This document shows positions 17,127-24,000 of a stretch of DNA of 64,000 nt, piece by piece (position 1 is the stretch's first letter; each line of letters starts with the position of its first letter). Made by a program: the position numbers and the translations under genes. The notes beneath the pieces were generated by a model that saw nothing but the letters and a program-made list of their open reading frames with translations, was not told the origin of the DNA and ran no database searches. The DNA lies in assembly GCA_021295965.1 (NCBI GenBank), contig JAGWBI010000009.1, forward strand, positions 1 to 64,000. The letters run 5' to 3'. The DNA is from Dehalococcoidia bacterium (GTDB lineage Bacteria; Chloroflexota; Dehalococcoidia; Lucifugimonadales; UBA3495).

Positions 17127-17867
17127 ATGGCAACGTTCGTGCTTATTCACGGAGCCTGGCACGGCGGTTGGTGCTGGTGGAAGACCGCGCCGCTATTGCG
17201 CAAGACCGGACATTTGGTGTTGACGCCGAGCCTGACCGGACTGGGCGACCGGGAGCATCTGGCGCGCCTGATGCCGCCGGCGGTGTTGAATCTGGATTTG
17301 CACATTCGGGACATCACCGAACTGTTAGCCGCCAACGACCTGCGGGACGTCATTTTGGTGGGTCACGCCTACGCCGGCATGGTGATCACCGGAGCGGCTG
17401 AGCTTGCGCCGGAGCGTATTGCGAAGTTGGTTTATATCAATGGCGTCGCGCCGTCAGACGGTGAGGCGATGGTCGATCAACTGGAGGCGGTGCGAGGCCC
17501 GGAATTTGTTGCCAACGTACGCCGGCACATCATTGACGGCGAGCCCTTTTTGCCGGCGCCAACTACCTTCGCGGAAATTGCGCAACGGTGGTCCATCACC
17601 GACCCCGACGACCAGGCGTTCATGCTGCCGCGGTTGTCTCCCCAACCTACCCTGACCTTCTCTCAGCCCGTTAGAACGGGGAACCCAGCGGCGCTATCGC
17701 TAGGGCGAGAATTTGTGCTGTGCAGTGAGTCGGGGTTCGAGCCGGTGGCGGAACGCGCTGCGGCGTCCGGGTGGGGAGTTCACCACATCGACACCGGACA
17801 TGACCCGATGGTTACCGCGTCGGCTGAGCTGGCGGAGATACTGCTCAGCATCGGTGGCAGCCACTGA
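17127..17867 (+). CDS. Alpha/beta-hydrolase fold protein with Ala in place of the nucleophile Ser
   Basis: A 246-residue protein of the salicylate-esterase/hydroxynitrile-lyase-like alpha/beta hydrolase family. It has an oxyanion start (FVLIHGAWHGGWCW), a cap region, and a C-terminal catalytic His in HHIDTGHDPM. The nucleophile elbow, normally GHSYGG, reads GHAYAG (residues 79-84): Ser is Ala81 and the following Gly is Ala. Checked codon by codon, the reading is GGT CAC GCC TAC GCC GGC. A serine esterase mechanism is therefore not possible at this position. The protein may be a lyase or binding protein, or catalytically dead. It is 4 nt downstream of the alcohol dehydrogenase, with which it is presumably expressed. 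Confidence 0.85.
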   Translation: MATFVLIHGAWHGGWCWWKTAPLLRKTGHLVLTPSLTGLGDREHLARLMPPAVLNLDLHIRDITELLAANDLRDVILVGHAYAGMVITGAAELAPERIAKLVYINGVAPSDGEAMVDQLEAVRGPEFVANVRRHIIDGEPFLPAPTTFAEIAQRWSITDPDDQAFMLPRLSPQPTLTFSQPVRTGNPAALSLGREFVLCSESGFEPVAERAAASGWGVHHIDTGHDPMVTASAELAEILLSIGGSH

Positions 17868-17943
17868 GAAACCCGCAATGTGCTAGCATAGCGACGGACC
17901 AGGCAGCGCGGAGCTGCCGTTGAATTGAAAGGAGCAATGGGTT

Positions 17944-18669
17944 ATGGCGATTACTCCGCTGGGTCTTGATATCAGGGCCTGCATTTTTGACGTGTTCGGC
18001 ACCGTGGTAGATTGGCGTTCCAGCATCACCGAGCAGTGCGCCAACATGGGCCGGATCAAGGGCATTGACCGGGACTGGGGCGCATTTGCCGATACCTGGC
18101 GCGGCAAATATCGTCCGTATATGGACAAGGTGCGTAACGGGGAGTTGCCATGGACCAATCTGGACGCGCTGCACCGGATGTCCCTGGACGAGGTGCTGGA
18201 CGAATTTGAAATCAGCGGCCTGAGCGACGAAGAGAAGATGGAGGTTACCTATTTCTGGCATAACCTCCGTCCCTGGGCGGACAGCGTGCCCGGACTTTAC
18301 CGCCTGAAGGATCGGTTTGTCATTGCGCCGATGTCCAACGGCAACATCGCCCTGATGACCAACATGGCGAAGAACGGCGGGATGCCCTGGGACTGCATCC
18401 TGGGCGCCGAAGTGGCCCAACACTACAAGCCCGATCCGGAGAGCTACGGCACGGCGGTCAAGCTGCTGGGTTTGCAGCCGGAGCAAGTGATGATGGTGGC
18501 GGCGCACCAGGGCGACCTGTTGGCCTCGGCCAAGGTGGGGTTGCGCACCGGGTTCGTGCCGCGTCCCCGCGAACATGGGCCGGACCGGACTCCCGATCCA
18601 ACGCCGGATCCGTCTTTCAACGTGGTGGCGGACAGTTTCGTGGATTTGGCGGCCAAGTTGGGGGCGTAA
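17944..18669 (+). CDS. Haloacid dehalogenase, type II (HAD superfamily)
   Basis: A 241-residue HAD hydrolase. Motif I with nucleophile Asp16 is in CIFDVFGTVVDW, motif II in MSNGN, motif III Lys in HYKPDPESY, and motif IV in AAHQGDL. The Arg/Asn pattern and the DVFGTVVDWR start are those of L-2-haloacid dehalogenases, which hydrolyse 2-haloacids with inversion. Related members also act on other small 2-substituted acids. It is cytosolic. GGAG lies 9 nt before the ATG. The gap to the upstream hydrolase is 76 nt, so it may be separately transcribed. Confidence 0.92.
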   Translation: MAITPLGLDIRACIFDVFGTVVDWRSSITEQCANMGRIKGIDRDWGAFADTWRGKYRPYMDKVRNGELPWTNLDALHRMSLDEVLDEFEISGLSDEEKMEVTYFWHNLRPWADSVPGLYRLKDRFVIAPMSNGNIALMTNMAKNGGMPWDCILGAEVAQHYKPDPESYGTAVKLLGLQPEQVMMVAAHQGDLLASAKVGLRTGFVPRPREHGPDRTPDPTPDPSFNVVADSFVDLAAKLGA

Positions 18670-18696
18670 ATCCTAACCTCGCGTTGTCCATAGCAG

Positions 18697-18724
18697 GTGG
18701 GGGCGAATGAATATTCGCCCCTAC
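18697..18724. repeat. 28-bp intergenic palindrome, overlapping a stop codon
   Basis: Arms GTGGGGGCGAAT (one mismatch) and ATTCGCCCCTAC around GAAT. Its last bases provide the TAG stop (18721-18723) of the minus-strand LLM oxidoreductase gene. Confidence 0.88.
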
Positions 18725-19755
18725 GTTTCTAGCGGTTCCAGGCCGCAGGCCGCCGCCACCAGTTCGTAGGAACGGACGCGATCTTCGTAGTGGTAGCAAA
18801 TGGTGACCACGCTGAGATCCGGGGTTTGATAGTCTTCCGCTACCTTTTCGAGGCCTTCCTTCACCTGTTCCGGGTCACCGTCCACGCAATTCCTCAGGTA
18901 CTGCTGGATGAACTGCCATTCGTTGACCAGGTATTTGTAATCGGCCGCGACTTCTGGGGACGGGATGCCCTTGGCGCGACCGGTAACGGAACGGAGCCGT
19001 CCCAGGTTGCGGCTTGACGCGATGCGTTGGGCCTCTACCTCGGTATCGGCGCACAGCACCTGCACACCCACGTTGACGAGGGGCTCCGCCAGGTGTTCCG
19101 ACGGCTCGAAGTTCTGCCGGTAGGATTCGACAATCTGCGGCCCGTCGGCGGCGCCCAGGCCAAAGAAGTGGGCGTAGGCGAAGGGCAGGCCCATTTTGGC
19201 GGCCATAAACGCGGATTCGTAACGGGACCCCAACAGCCATACGTCAGGCTTGGTTTCCGAAATCTCCGGCGCAGCCAACACTTCATGGAAGGGGTGATCG
19301 TCGGGTTGCGTATCGCTCAGATAGTTGATGACGTCCCTGACCTGTTGGGGGAAATGGCGGACGTCCTTGGGCATACTCGGGTAAGCCAACGCCGCCGCCG
19401 TGATCTGGTCGCTGCCGGGAGCGCGACCGATGCCGAGATCGATCCTTCCGGGGTACAGGGAGTCCAGGATGCGGAAGGTTTCAGCCACCTTCAAAGAGCT
19501 GTAATGAGGCAGCATGACGCCACCGGATCCAACTCTGATGCTGGTGGTGTGGGCGGCGATCTGGCCCACCATCACCTCCGGGGCCGTACCCGCGAAGTTG
19601 GGCAGGTTGTGGTGCTCCGCCACCCAATAACGCTGATAGCCGAGGCGCTCGGTGGCTACCGCCAATTGGATGGTCTCATGGAGGGCCACGCCGGCGTTGC
19701 TCCCCTCCCGCATCGGCGACTGGTCAACCACGCTTAGTTGCAATTTTTGGTTCAA
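18721..19755 (-). CDS. LLM class flavin-dependent oxidoreductase (MsnO8-like)
   Basis: A luciferase-like monooxygenase-family protein of about 344 residues. Recognisable blocks are LSVVDQSPMREG, RYWVAEHHNLPNFAGTAPEV, IRVGSGGVMLPHYSSLKVAE, LYPGRIDLGIGRAPGSD, and PDVWLLGSRYESAFMAAKMGLPFAYAHFF. These form the TIM barrel that binds FMN or F420. The SRYES block is typical of the MsnO8 subgroup. The start is uncertain: TTG 19753-19755 sits too close to a GGAGGA site, and a second TTG at 19743 has 12-nt spacing. The last codon and stop are made by the palindrome at 18697. Confidence 0.88.
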   Translation of the reverse strand: MNQKLQLSVVDQSPMREGSNAGVALHETIQLAVATERLGYQRYWVAEHHNLPNFAGTAPEVMVGQIAAHTTSIRVGSGGVMLPHYSSLKVAETFRILDSLYPGRIDLGIGRAPGSDQITAAALAYPSMPKDVRHFPQQVRDVINYLSDTQPDDHPFHEVLAAPEISETKPDVWLLGSRYESAFMAAKMGLPFAYAHFFGLGAADGPQIVESYRQNFEPSEHLAEPLVNVGVQVLCADTEVEAQRIASSRNLGRLRSVTGRAKGIPSPEVAADYKYLVNEWQFIQQYLRNCVDGDPEQVKEGLEKVAEDYQTPDLSVVTICYHYEDRVRSYELVAAACGLEPLET

Positions 19756-19839
19756 TTCCTCCCCCTGCTGGCAAGATCGTCCCGATTTTACACTTTGCCC
19801 CATTTAGCGACGGCATTTAATTTATCATCAGAATCCGAG

Positions 19840-19869
19840 TTGCGGGAACAGGACGGCGGGCATTATCAT
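19840..19869 (+). promoter_or_regulatory. Possible pst promoter
   Basis: TTGCGG (19840-19845), an 18-nt spacer and TATCAT (19864-19869), followed by a short direct repeat TGAAGAA at 19876 and 19897. The repeat spacing of 21 nt would place both copies on the same face of the helix. The consensus match is moderate and the repeat is not a proven Pho box. Confidence 0.35.
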
Positions 19870-19960
19870 ATTTCGTGAAGAAGCATAATTAGCGCATGAA
19901 GAACTCGCGGCGGCGTCCCCAACCATGGGATCCGGATCGTCCAATAACAGGTGAACCGCT

Positions 19961-21292
19961 TTGCTTTTCAATAAATCGATAGGCGCCAAACCGACCGCCC
20001 CGGATGCTCCGACGGTCGGGAAACCGCTTACCGGAAGCGGCAACAAGTACCTACTTGAACGCATTGTCAAGTGGGTACTTTTTCTTTTGGCCGCGGTGTC
20101 AGTTCTGACCACGGTGGGCATCGTGTCGGTGCTGCTTTTCGAGGGCGTGCGCTTTTTCACTGCGGACTTCTACGAAAACAACCCGGTGGAACGGGTGGCC
20201 ACCAGCGGAGCGGAAGGTCTGGCCGGAGTATCCCCGGATCCACTGGCGCCCGGCATCATCCCTGAAATCAGAGTGCGGGCCACCACCGATTCGCTGATAT
20301 ACGTCGATTGGGACAAGCCCACGGTGGGGCAAACGCCTACGGGCTATGAGGTTTCGGTGCTGCCGAGCCTCGAAGCAGATCTGTCAGACTGCCGTAACCT
20401 CGGGCCGGATCGGACGTCCTGCGTAATCGCGGATGCGGCGCCCGGACGTTCACACAAGGTCACGGTCGCTGCTGTTTCGGGAGGAGGCACGGGAGTGGGC
20501 CTTCAAACCGGCTCCTTCAGTGTACCGGAGTCGGTCAAATGGCACCGGTTTCTGACCGACAGCAAGTGGCGAACCCTGTTGGTGCCACGTTCCTACGGCA
20601 TTTGGCCCCTATTGGTGGGCACCACAATGATCGCAGTGCTGGCCATGTTTGTGGCAGTGCCCTTGGGGTTGCTGAGCGCGATTTTCCTTAGCGAATACGC
20701 CCACCCCCGGGTGCGAGCCATCACCAAGCCCATCCTGGAGGTCCTGGCTGGCGTCCCCACCGTGGTTTATGGGTTCTTCGCGCTGTTCTTCATCACGCCG
20801 ATCCTGCGGGGTATCAACGACGATGTGGGTATCTTCAACGCCCTGTCTGCGGCCATAGTGATGGGCGTCATGATCATACCAATGGTTTCCAGCCTCAGCG
20901 AGGACGCCATGCGCGCCGTGCCCATCGCGCTCCGGGAGGGTGCCTACGCCCTGGGCGCCACCAAGGTTGAGGTGGCGATTAAAGTGGTGGTTCCGGCGGC
21001 GCTGTCAGGGATTGTCGCGGCCTGCATCCTGGCGATGTCGCGGGCCATCGGCGAAACGATGATCGTGTTCATCGCTGCCGGCCAGAACGAAAAGCTTACA
21101 TTCAATCCCCTGGATCCGGTGAACACGATGACCGGATTCATGGCAACCACCAATTTCAGCGACAACGCCATACCGGGAACGGCACAATTCCAAGCCCTGT
21201 TCGCGGTGGGCATCACCCTGTTCATCATCACGTTGGTGATGAACCTGGCAAGTCAGTTCGTCGTCGCGAAGTTCCGCGAGGTGTACGAATAA
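19961..21292 (+). CDS. pstC: Phosphate ABC transporter permease PstC with an inserted FN3-like domain
   Basis: A 443-residue permease of the high-affinity phosphate transporter. TM1 is about residues 36-60. The permease core starts near residue 213 (GIWPLLVGTTMIAVLAMF) and contains PILEVLAGVPTVVYGFFALFF and the EAA loop SLREGAYALGATK-type sequence (ALREGAYALGATKVEVA). Between TM1 and TM2, about residues 98-189 form an extra beta-rich segment. It has PEIRVRATTDSLIYVDWDKP, TGYEVSVLP and SHKVTVAAVSGGGTG, the pattern of a fibronectin type III domain, with a Cys pair (144, 154) that could form a disulfide outside the cell. The start is TTG 19961 with AGGTG upstream. pstA overlaps by 1 nt. No pstS is found nearby. 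Confidence 0.92.
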   Translation: MLFNKSIGAKPTAPDAPTVGKPLTGSGNKYLLERIVKWVLFLLAAVSVLTTVGIVSVLLFEGVRFFTADFYENNPVERVATSGAEGLAGVSPDPLAPGIIPEIRVRATTDSLIYVDWDKPTVGQTPTGYEVSVLPSLEADLSDCRNLGPDRTSCVIADAAPGRSHKVTVAAVSGGGTGVGLQTGSFSVPESVKWHRFLTDSKWRTLLVPRSYGIWPLLVGTTMIAVLAMFVAVPLGLLSAIFLSEYAHPRVRAITKPILEVLAGVPTVVYGFFALFFITPILRGINDDVGIFNALSAAIVMGVMIIPMVSSLSEDAMRAVPIALREGAYALGATKVEVAIKVVVPAALSGIVAACILAMSRAIGETMIVFIAAGQNEKLTFNPLDPVNTMTGFMATTNFSDNAIPGTAQFQALFAVGITLFIITLVMNLASQFVVAKFREVYE

Positions 21293-22212
21293 TGGCGACC
21301 GAAACAGAGAACAACTATCGTCACAGACTGGCGAACCGCAAACGCACCGCGTCCATCTTCTACGCCGTGTGCGTGGGGGCGGTAATCCTGGCCCTGGTGA
21401 TGCTGGTGGCGCTCCTGTACAGCGTGATCTCGGAGGCCATCGCCTGGTTCAACCTGGATGGGACCTCCATCATCACGCTGCTGACAGACATTCCATCCAG
21501 CAAGGCGGTCAACTCCGGCCTGTTGCCGGCCATTGTGGGCACGCTCTGGGTGATGGTAATTTGCATTTTCGTATCTTTTACGGTGGGCGTATCGGCGGCA
21601 ATTTATCTGGAGGAGTACTCCAGCGGCAGCCGGTTAGCCGAACTGATCCAGATCAACATTCAAAACCTAGCGGCGGTTCCATCCATCGTTTACGGCATCC
21701 TGGGCCTGTCCATATTCGTGACTTTCTTCGTATGGCTGGCCCCGGGGACCGACGGGAAAAACGTGACCGCCGCCGGTTTGACTTTGGCGCTGCTGATCAT
21801 GCCGGTGGTGATCGTGTCGTCCCAGGAGGCAATTCGCGCAGTGCCATCGTCGATACGGGAAGGCGGCTTTGCCTTAGGCGCAACCAAGTGGCAGGTGGTC
21901 TGGAGGCTCGTGCTACCCCAGGCGATGCCGGGGGTGCTCACCGGGATCATCCTGGCGGTCAGCCGAGCCATGGGCGAAGCGGCGCCGCTGGTCATCATGG
22001 GAGCCTTGTCATTCGTGCCGTTCGCTCCGGCGCATCCGCTGGACCGTTTCACCGTACTGCCCATCCAGATTTACGTCTGGATCTCCAAGCCTCAGGAAGA
22101 GTTTCACCACCTGGCGGCCGCCGGCATCATCGTGTTGTTGGTGATGCTGCTGGGGATGAACGCATTCGCGATCCTGCTCCGAAACCGCCTGCAAAAGAAC
22201 CAACAGGGGTAG
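21292..22212 (+). CDS. pstA: Phosphate ABC transporter permease PstA
   Basis: A 306-residue second permease of the phosphate transporter, with six hydrophobic helices. Typical blocks are SAIYLEEYSSGSR-like AAIYLEEYSSGSRLAELI, NIQNLAAVPSIVYGILGL, and the EAA loop AVPSSIREGGFALGATKWQVVWRLVLPQAMPG, which docks on the ATPase. GAIL-type ILAVSRAMGEAAPLVIMGA follows. The ATG shares a base with the pstC stop (TAATG), so the two permeases are translationally coupled. Length and topology are normal. Confidence 0.95.
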   Translation: MATETENNYRHRLANRKRTASIFYAVCVGAVILALVMLVALLYSVISEAIAWFNLDGTSIITLLTDIPSSKAVNSGLLPAIVGTLWVMVICIFVSFTVGVSAAIYLEEYSSGSRLAELIQINIQNLAAVPSIVYGILGLSIFVTFFVWLAPGTDGKNVTAAGLTLALLIMPVVIVSSQEAIRAVPSSIREGGFALGATKWQVVWRLVLPQAMPGVLTGIILAVSRAMGEAAPLVIMGALSFVPFAPAHPLDRFTVLPIQIYVWISKPQEEFHHLAAAGIIVLLVMLLGMNAFAILLRNRLQKNQQG

Positions 22213-22218
22213 TGTGAT

Positions 22219-23004
22219 ATGGCTGCTGCAACAGTTGCAACCCGGCCGGCGGTCCGCGCCATCGACGTCGGAGTCTATTACGGCTCCAACAAGGTGATCG
22301 AAGGCGTGACCATGGATATCCCGGAGAATGAAATCACCGCCATCATCGGGCCCAGCGGCGCCGGTAAGAGTACACTTTTGCGCTGCATCAACCGCATGAA
22401 CGATTTAATCGAAGTCTTCCGCATGGAAGGCGAGATGTGGTTCGGGGACTTCAACCTGTACGCGCCCGGATCCGACCCGACTCAGATCCGCTACCGGATC
22501 GGGATGGTTTTCCAGCGACCCAACCCGTTCCCCAAGTCCATCTACGACAACATTGCTTTCGGGCCGCGCATCAACGGGTTCCAAGGCAGTATGGACGATA
22601 TCGTGGAGCAGTCTTTGCAGGACGCCGCGCTGTGGGATGAAGTGAAAGACCGGTTGAAGGAATCGGCTCTGTCGCTATCCGGCGGGCAGCAGCAACGGCT
22701 CTGCATCGCCCGGGCCTTGGCGGTGGAACCCAGCGTAATCCTGATGGACGAACCCTGCTCCTCACTGGACCCCATCGCCACCCTTGCCATAGAAGAGCTG
22801 ATGCAGGAACTCAAAAAACGCTACAGCATCATGATAGTCACACACAATATGCAGCAGGCCGGACGCGTTTCGGACAAGACGGCGTTCTTGATGCCCGATG
22901 AGAACCGGGTGGCTCACTTGGTCGAATTCGGTGACACCCGGACGATGTTCACCAACCCCAGCGACGAACGTACGGAAGCGTACATCACCGGCCGGTTCGG
23001 TTAG
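22219..23004 (+). CDS. pstB: Phosphate ABC transporter ATPase PstB
   Basis: A 261-residue ATPase that powers phosphate import. The Walker A motif is [14 protein letters not shown], the Q-loop lies in [17 protein letters not shown], the ABC signature is [16 protein letters not shown], the Walker B is [13 protein letters not shown], and the H-loop His is in [11 protein letters not shown]. The [11 protein letters not shown] block and C-terminal EYITGRFG-like AYITGRFG are diagnostic for PstB. It begins 6 nt after pstA and is followed by phoU in the same transcript. Confidence 0.96.
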   Translation: MAAATVATRPAVRAIDVGVYYGSNKVIEGVTMDIPENEITAIIGPSGAGKSTLLRCINRMNDLIEVFRMEGEMWFGDFNLYAPGSDPTQIRYRIGMVFQRPNPFPKSIYDNIAFGPRINGFQGSMDDIVEQSLQDAALWDEVKDRLKESALSLSGGQQQRLCIARALAVEPSVILMDEPCSSLDPIATLAIEELMQELKKRYSIMIVTHNMQQAGRVSDKTAFLMPDENRVAHLVEFGDTRTMFTNPSDERTEAYITGRFG

Positions 23005-23053
23005 CCCCGGGAAAGCCGGGCCGGTCCACTGCGAAGACACGGAGGTGTCGCAA

Positions 23054-23734
23054 ATGCTGAGGTCCGACTACGAACGCGACCTGTACAGCCTGCAAGATGA
23101 CCTGGCCGTTATGGGCCAGCGAGTGGACGCGGCGACCCGATCCGCGCTGACCGCGCTGGAGCATCAGGATTTGGGCCTGGCACAAAGGGTCATTGAGGAC
23201 GATGACGAACTCGACAGCCTGCAGGACGCCCTGGAAAGCAAGTGCATTGGCTTGTTGGCGACCCAGCAGCCCACCGCCATCGATTTGCGAATGGTAATGT
23301 CGGCCGTGCATATCGCGGTGGAACTGGAAAGGATGGGAGACTACGCGGAGGGCATCGCCAAGATCTGCCTGCGCATCGGCGACCAACCTCTGTTGAAACC
23401 GTTGATCGACATTCCCAGAATGGCGGATCTCGCCCTCAAGATGCTGAGTGAAAGCCTGCAAGCCTACGTCAACCGGGACGAATGGCTCGCCCGCAAAATC
23501 TGCCGTGACGACGACGCCGTTGATGATTTTTACGACCAGATTTATCGTGAACTGTTGACCTATATGCTGCAAGACCCGCGTAACATCGAACGCGCCACGT
23601 ATCTCCTGTGGGTTGCCCATGACCTGGAGCGTATCGCCGACCGGGCCACCAATATCTCCGAGCGCGTGCTGTGGCTGATCCTGGGGCGCACCGTGGGTAC
23701 CGGTGATTTGAAGAGTGACCGCTCGTTGCGCTAA
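23054..23734 (+). CDS. phoU: Phosphate signalling protein PhoU
   Basis: A 226-residue all-helical protein with two PhoU three-helix repeats. The metal-binding E/D-x3-D patterns are visible as VAVELERMGDYAEGIA (first repeat) and VAHDLERIADRATNISERV (second repeat). It links the PstSCAB transporter to the PhoR/PhoB sensor pair and prevents phosphate over-accumulation. The ATG 23054 follows GGAGGTG at 7-8 nt. It lies 49 nt after pstB and closes the pstCAB-phoU operon. No phoBR genes are in the window. Confidence 0.94.
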   Translation: MLRSDYERDLYSLQDDLAVMGQRVDAATRSALTALEHQDLGLAQRVIEDDDELDSLQDALESKCIGLLATQQPTAIDLRMVMSAVHIAVELERMGDYAEGIAKICLRIGDQPLLKPLIDIPRMADLALKMLSESLQAYVNRDEWLARKICRDDDAVDDFYDQIYRELLTYMLQDPRNIERATYLLWVAHDLERIADRATNISERVLWLILGRTVGTGDLKSDRSLR

Positions 23735-23790
23735 CGCCGGGGCGGCGTCGCGCGCCCATGACGGCGCGAATGATTCGGCGTAAACCGAAA

Positions 23791-23825
23791 ATACTGCCGT
23801 TGACAATTCCCGACCTCGGCAGTAT
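23791..23825 (+). promoter_or_regulatory. Perfect 9-bp inverted repeat over the sulfite reductase promoter (candidate operator)
   Basis: ATACTGCCG (23791-23799) and its exact complement CGGCAGTAT (23817-23825) flank the -35 box and run into the -10 box. The 17-nt spacing between arms (26 nt centre to centre) is close to what a dimeric regulator on two adjacent grooves would need. The regulator is unknown. Confidence 0.55.
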
Positions 23826-23828
23826 AGT
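23800..23828 (+). promoter_or_regulatory. Sigma-70-type promoter of the sulfite reductase operon
   Basis: A perfect TTGACA (23800-23805), a 17-nt spacer and TATAGT (23823-23828). The expected transcription start, about 23835, is within a few bases of the ATG of the cysteine-rich leader frame at 23837, so the leader would be translated from a nearly leaderless transcript. Confidence 0.8.
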
Positions 23829-23836
23829 TTTCGCAA

Positions 23837-23905
23837 ATGCAAAGTAATTGCAAAACGAACTGCGTTTGCTCCTGTTCCTGTCCCCCGAAATCGGGGGCAG
23901 GATGA
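23837..23905 (+). CDS. Cysteine-rich leader peptide
   Basis: A 22-codon frame from ATG 23837 to TGA 23905 with Cys at codons 5, 9, 11, 13 and 15 (NCKTNCVCSCSC). The last four alternate with other residues. Five cysteines in 22 codons is far above any gene in the window. There is no ribosome-binding site because the predicted transcript starts at or just before the ATG. Its role would be to sense charged tRNA-Cys through ribosome stalling. The last cysteine codons overlap the 5' arm of a strong hairpin (23877-23887). The downstream gene makes sulfide, the sulfur donor for cysteine. This is a prediction from sequence; no homologue is recognised. Confidence 0.7.
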   Translation: MQSNCKTNCVCSCSCPPKSGAG

Positions 23906-23980
23906 CCCCGGCCTGACTTTTCAGGTTCGCGCCTGCGCCCACCGATTTCGCCTTGCGGCAACGGTGGGTTTTTGTTTTTT
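23877..23980 (+). promoter_or_regulatory. Transcription attenuator with alternative hairpins
   Basis: Region 1 (23877-23887) pairs with region 2 (23892-23901) in a 10-bp stem with one bulge and an AAAT loop. Region 2 can instead pair with region 3 (23932-23940, CCTGCGCCC): 8 base pairs with one G-G mismatch. That pairing encloses a small CCTGA/TCAGG hairpin (23912-23925) and ties up the first three bases of the terminator's 5' arm. Region 3/4 forms the terminator. Stalling on the Cys codons would cover region 1, free region 2 for 2:3 pairing and allow readthrough. Normal translation to the TGA covers regions 1 and 2, and no translation leaves 1:2 paired. In both of those cases the terminator forms. 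Confidence 0.65.
23938..23980 (+). terminator. Intrinsic terminator in the leader of the sulfite reductase gene
   Basis: A 7-bp GC-rich stem CCCACCG (23938-23944) / CGGTGGG (23962-23968), with a small inner GCC/GGC pairing, is followed directly by TTTTTGTTTTTT (23969-23980). It lies 20 nt before the reductase start and downstream of its only visible promoter, so it must be conditional. Confidence 0.85.
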
Positions 23981-24000
23981 CAGCATCCGAGGAGGACACC

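Noticed and set aside
19876-19903. A Pho box before pstC
   Set aside because: Only two short TGAAGAA copies lie downstream of the possible promoter. The match to known Pho boxes is too weak to claim.
23837-24000. A metabolite riboswitch (SAM, cobalamin or similar) in the reductase leader
   Set aside because: No conserved core of a known class was seen. The cysteine-codon frame and competing hairpins explain the terminator better.
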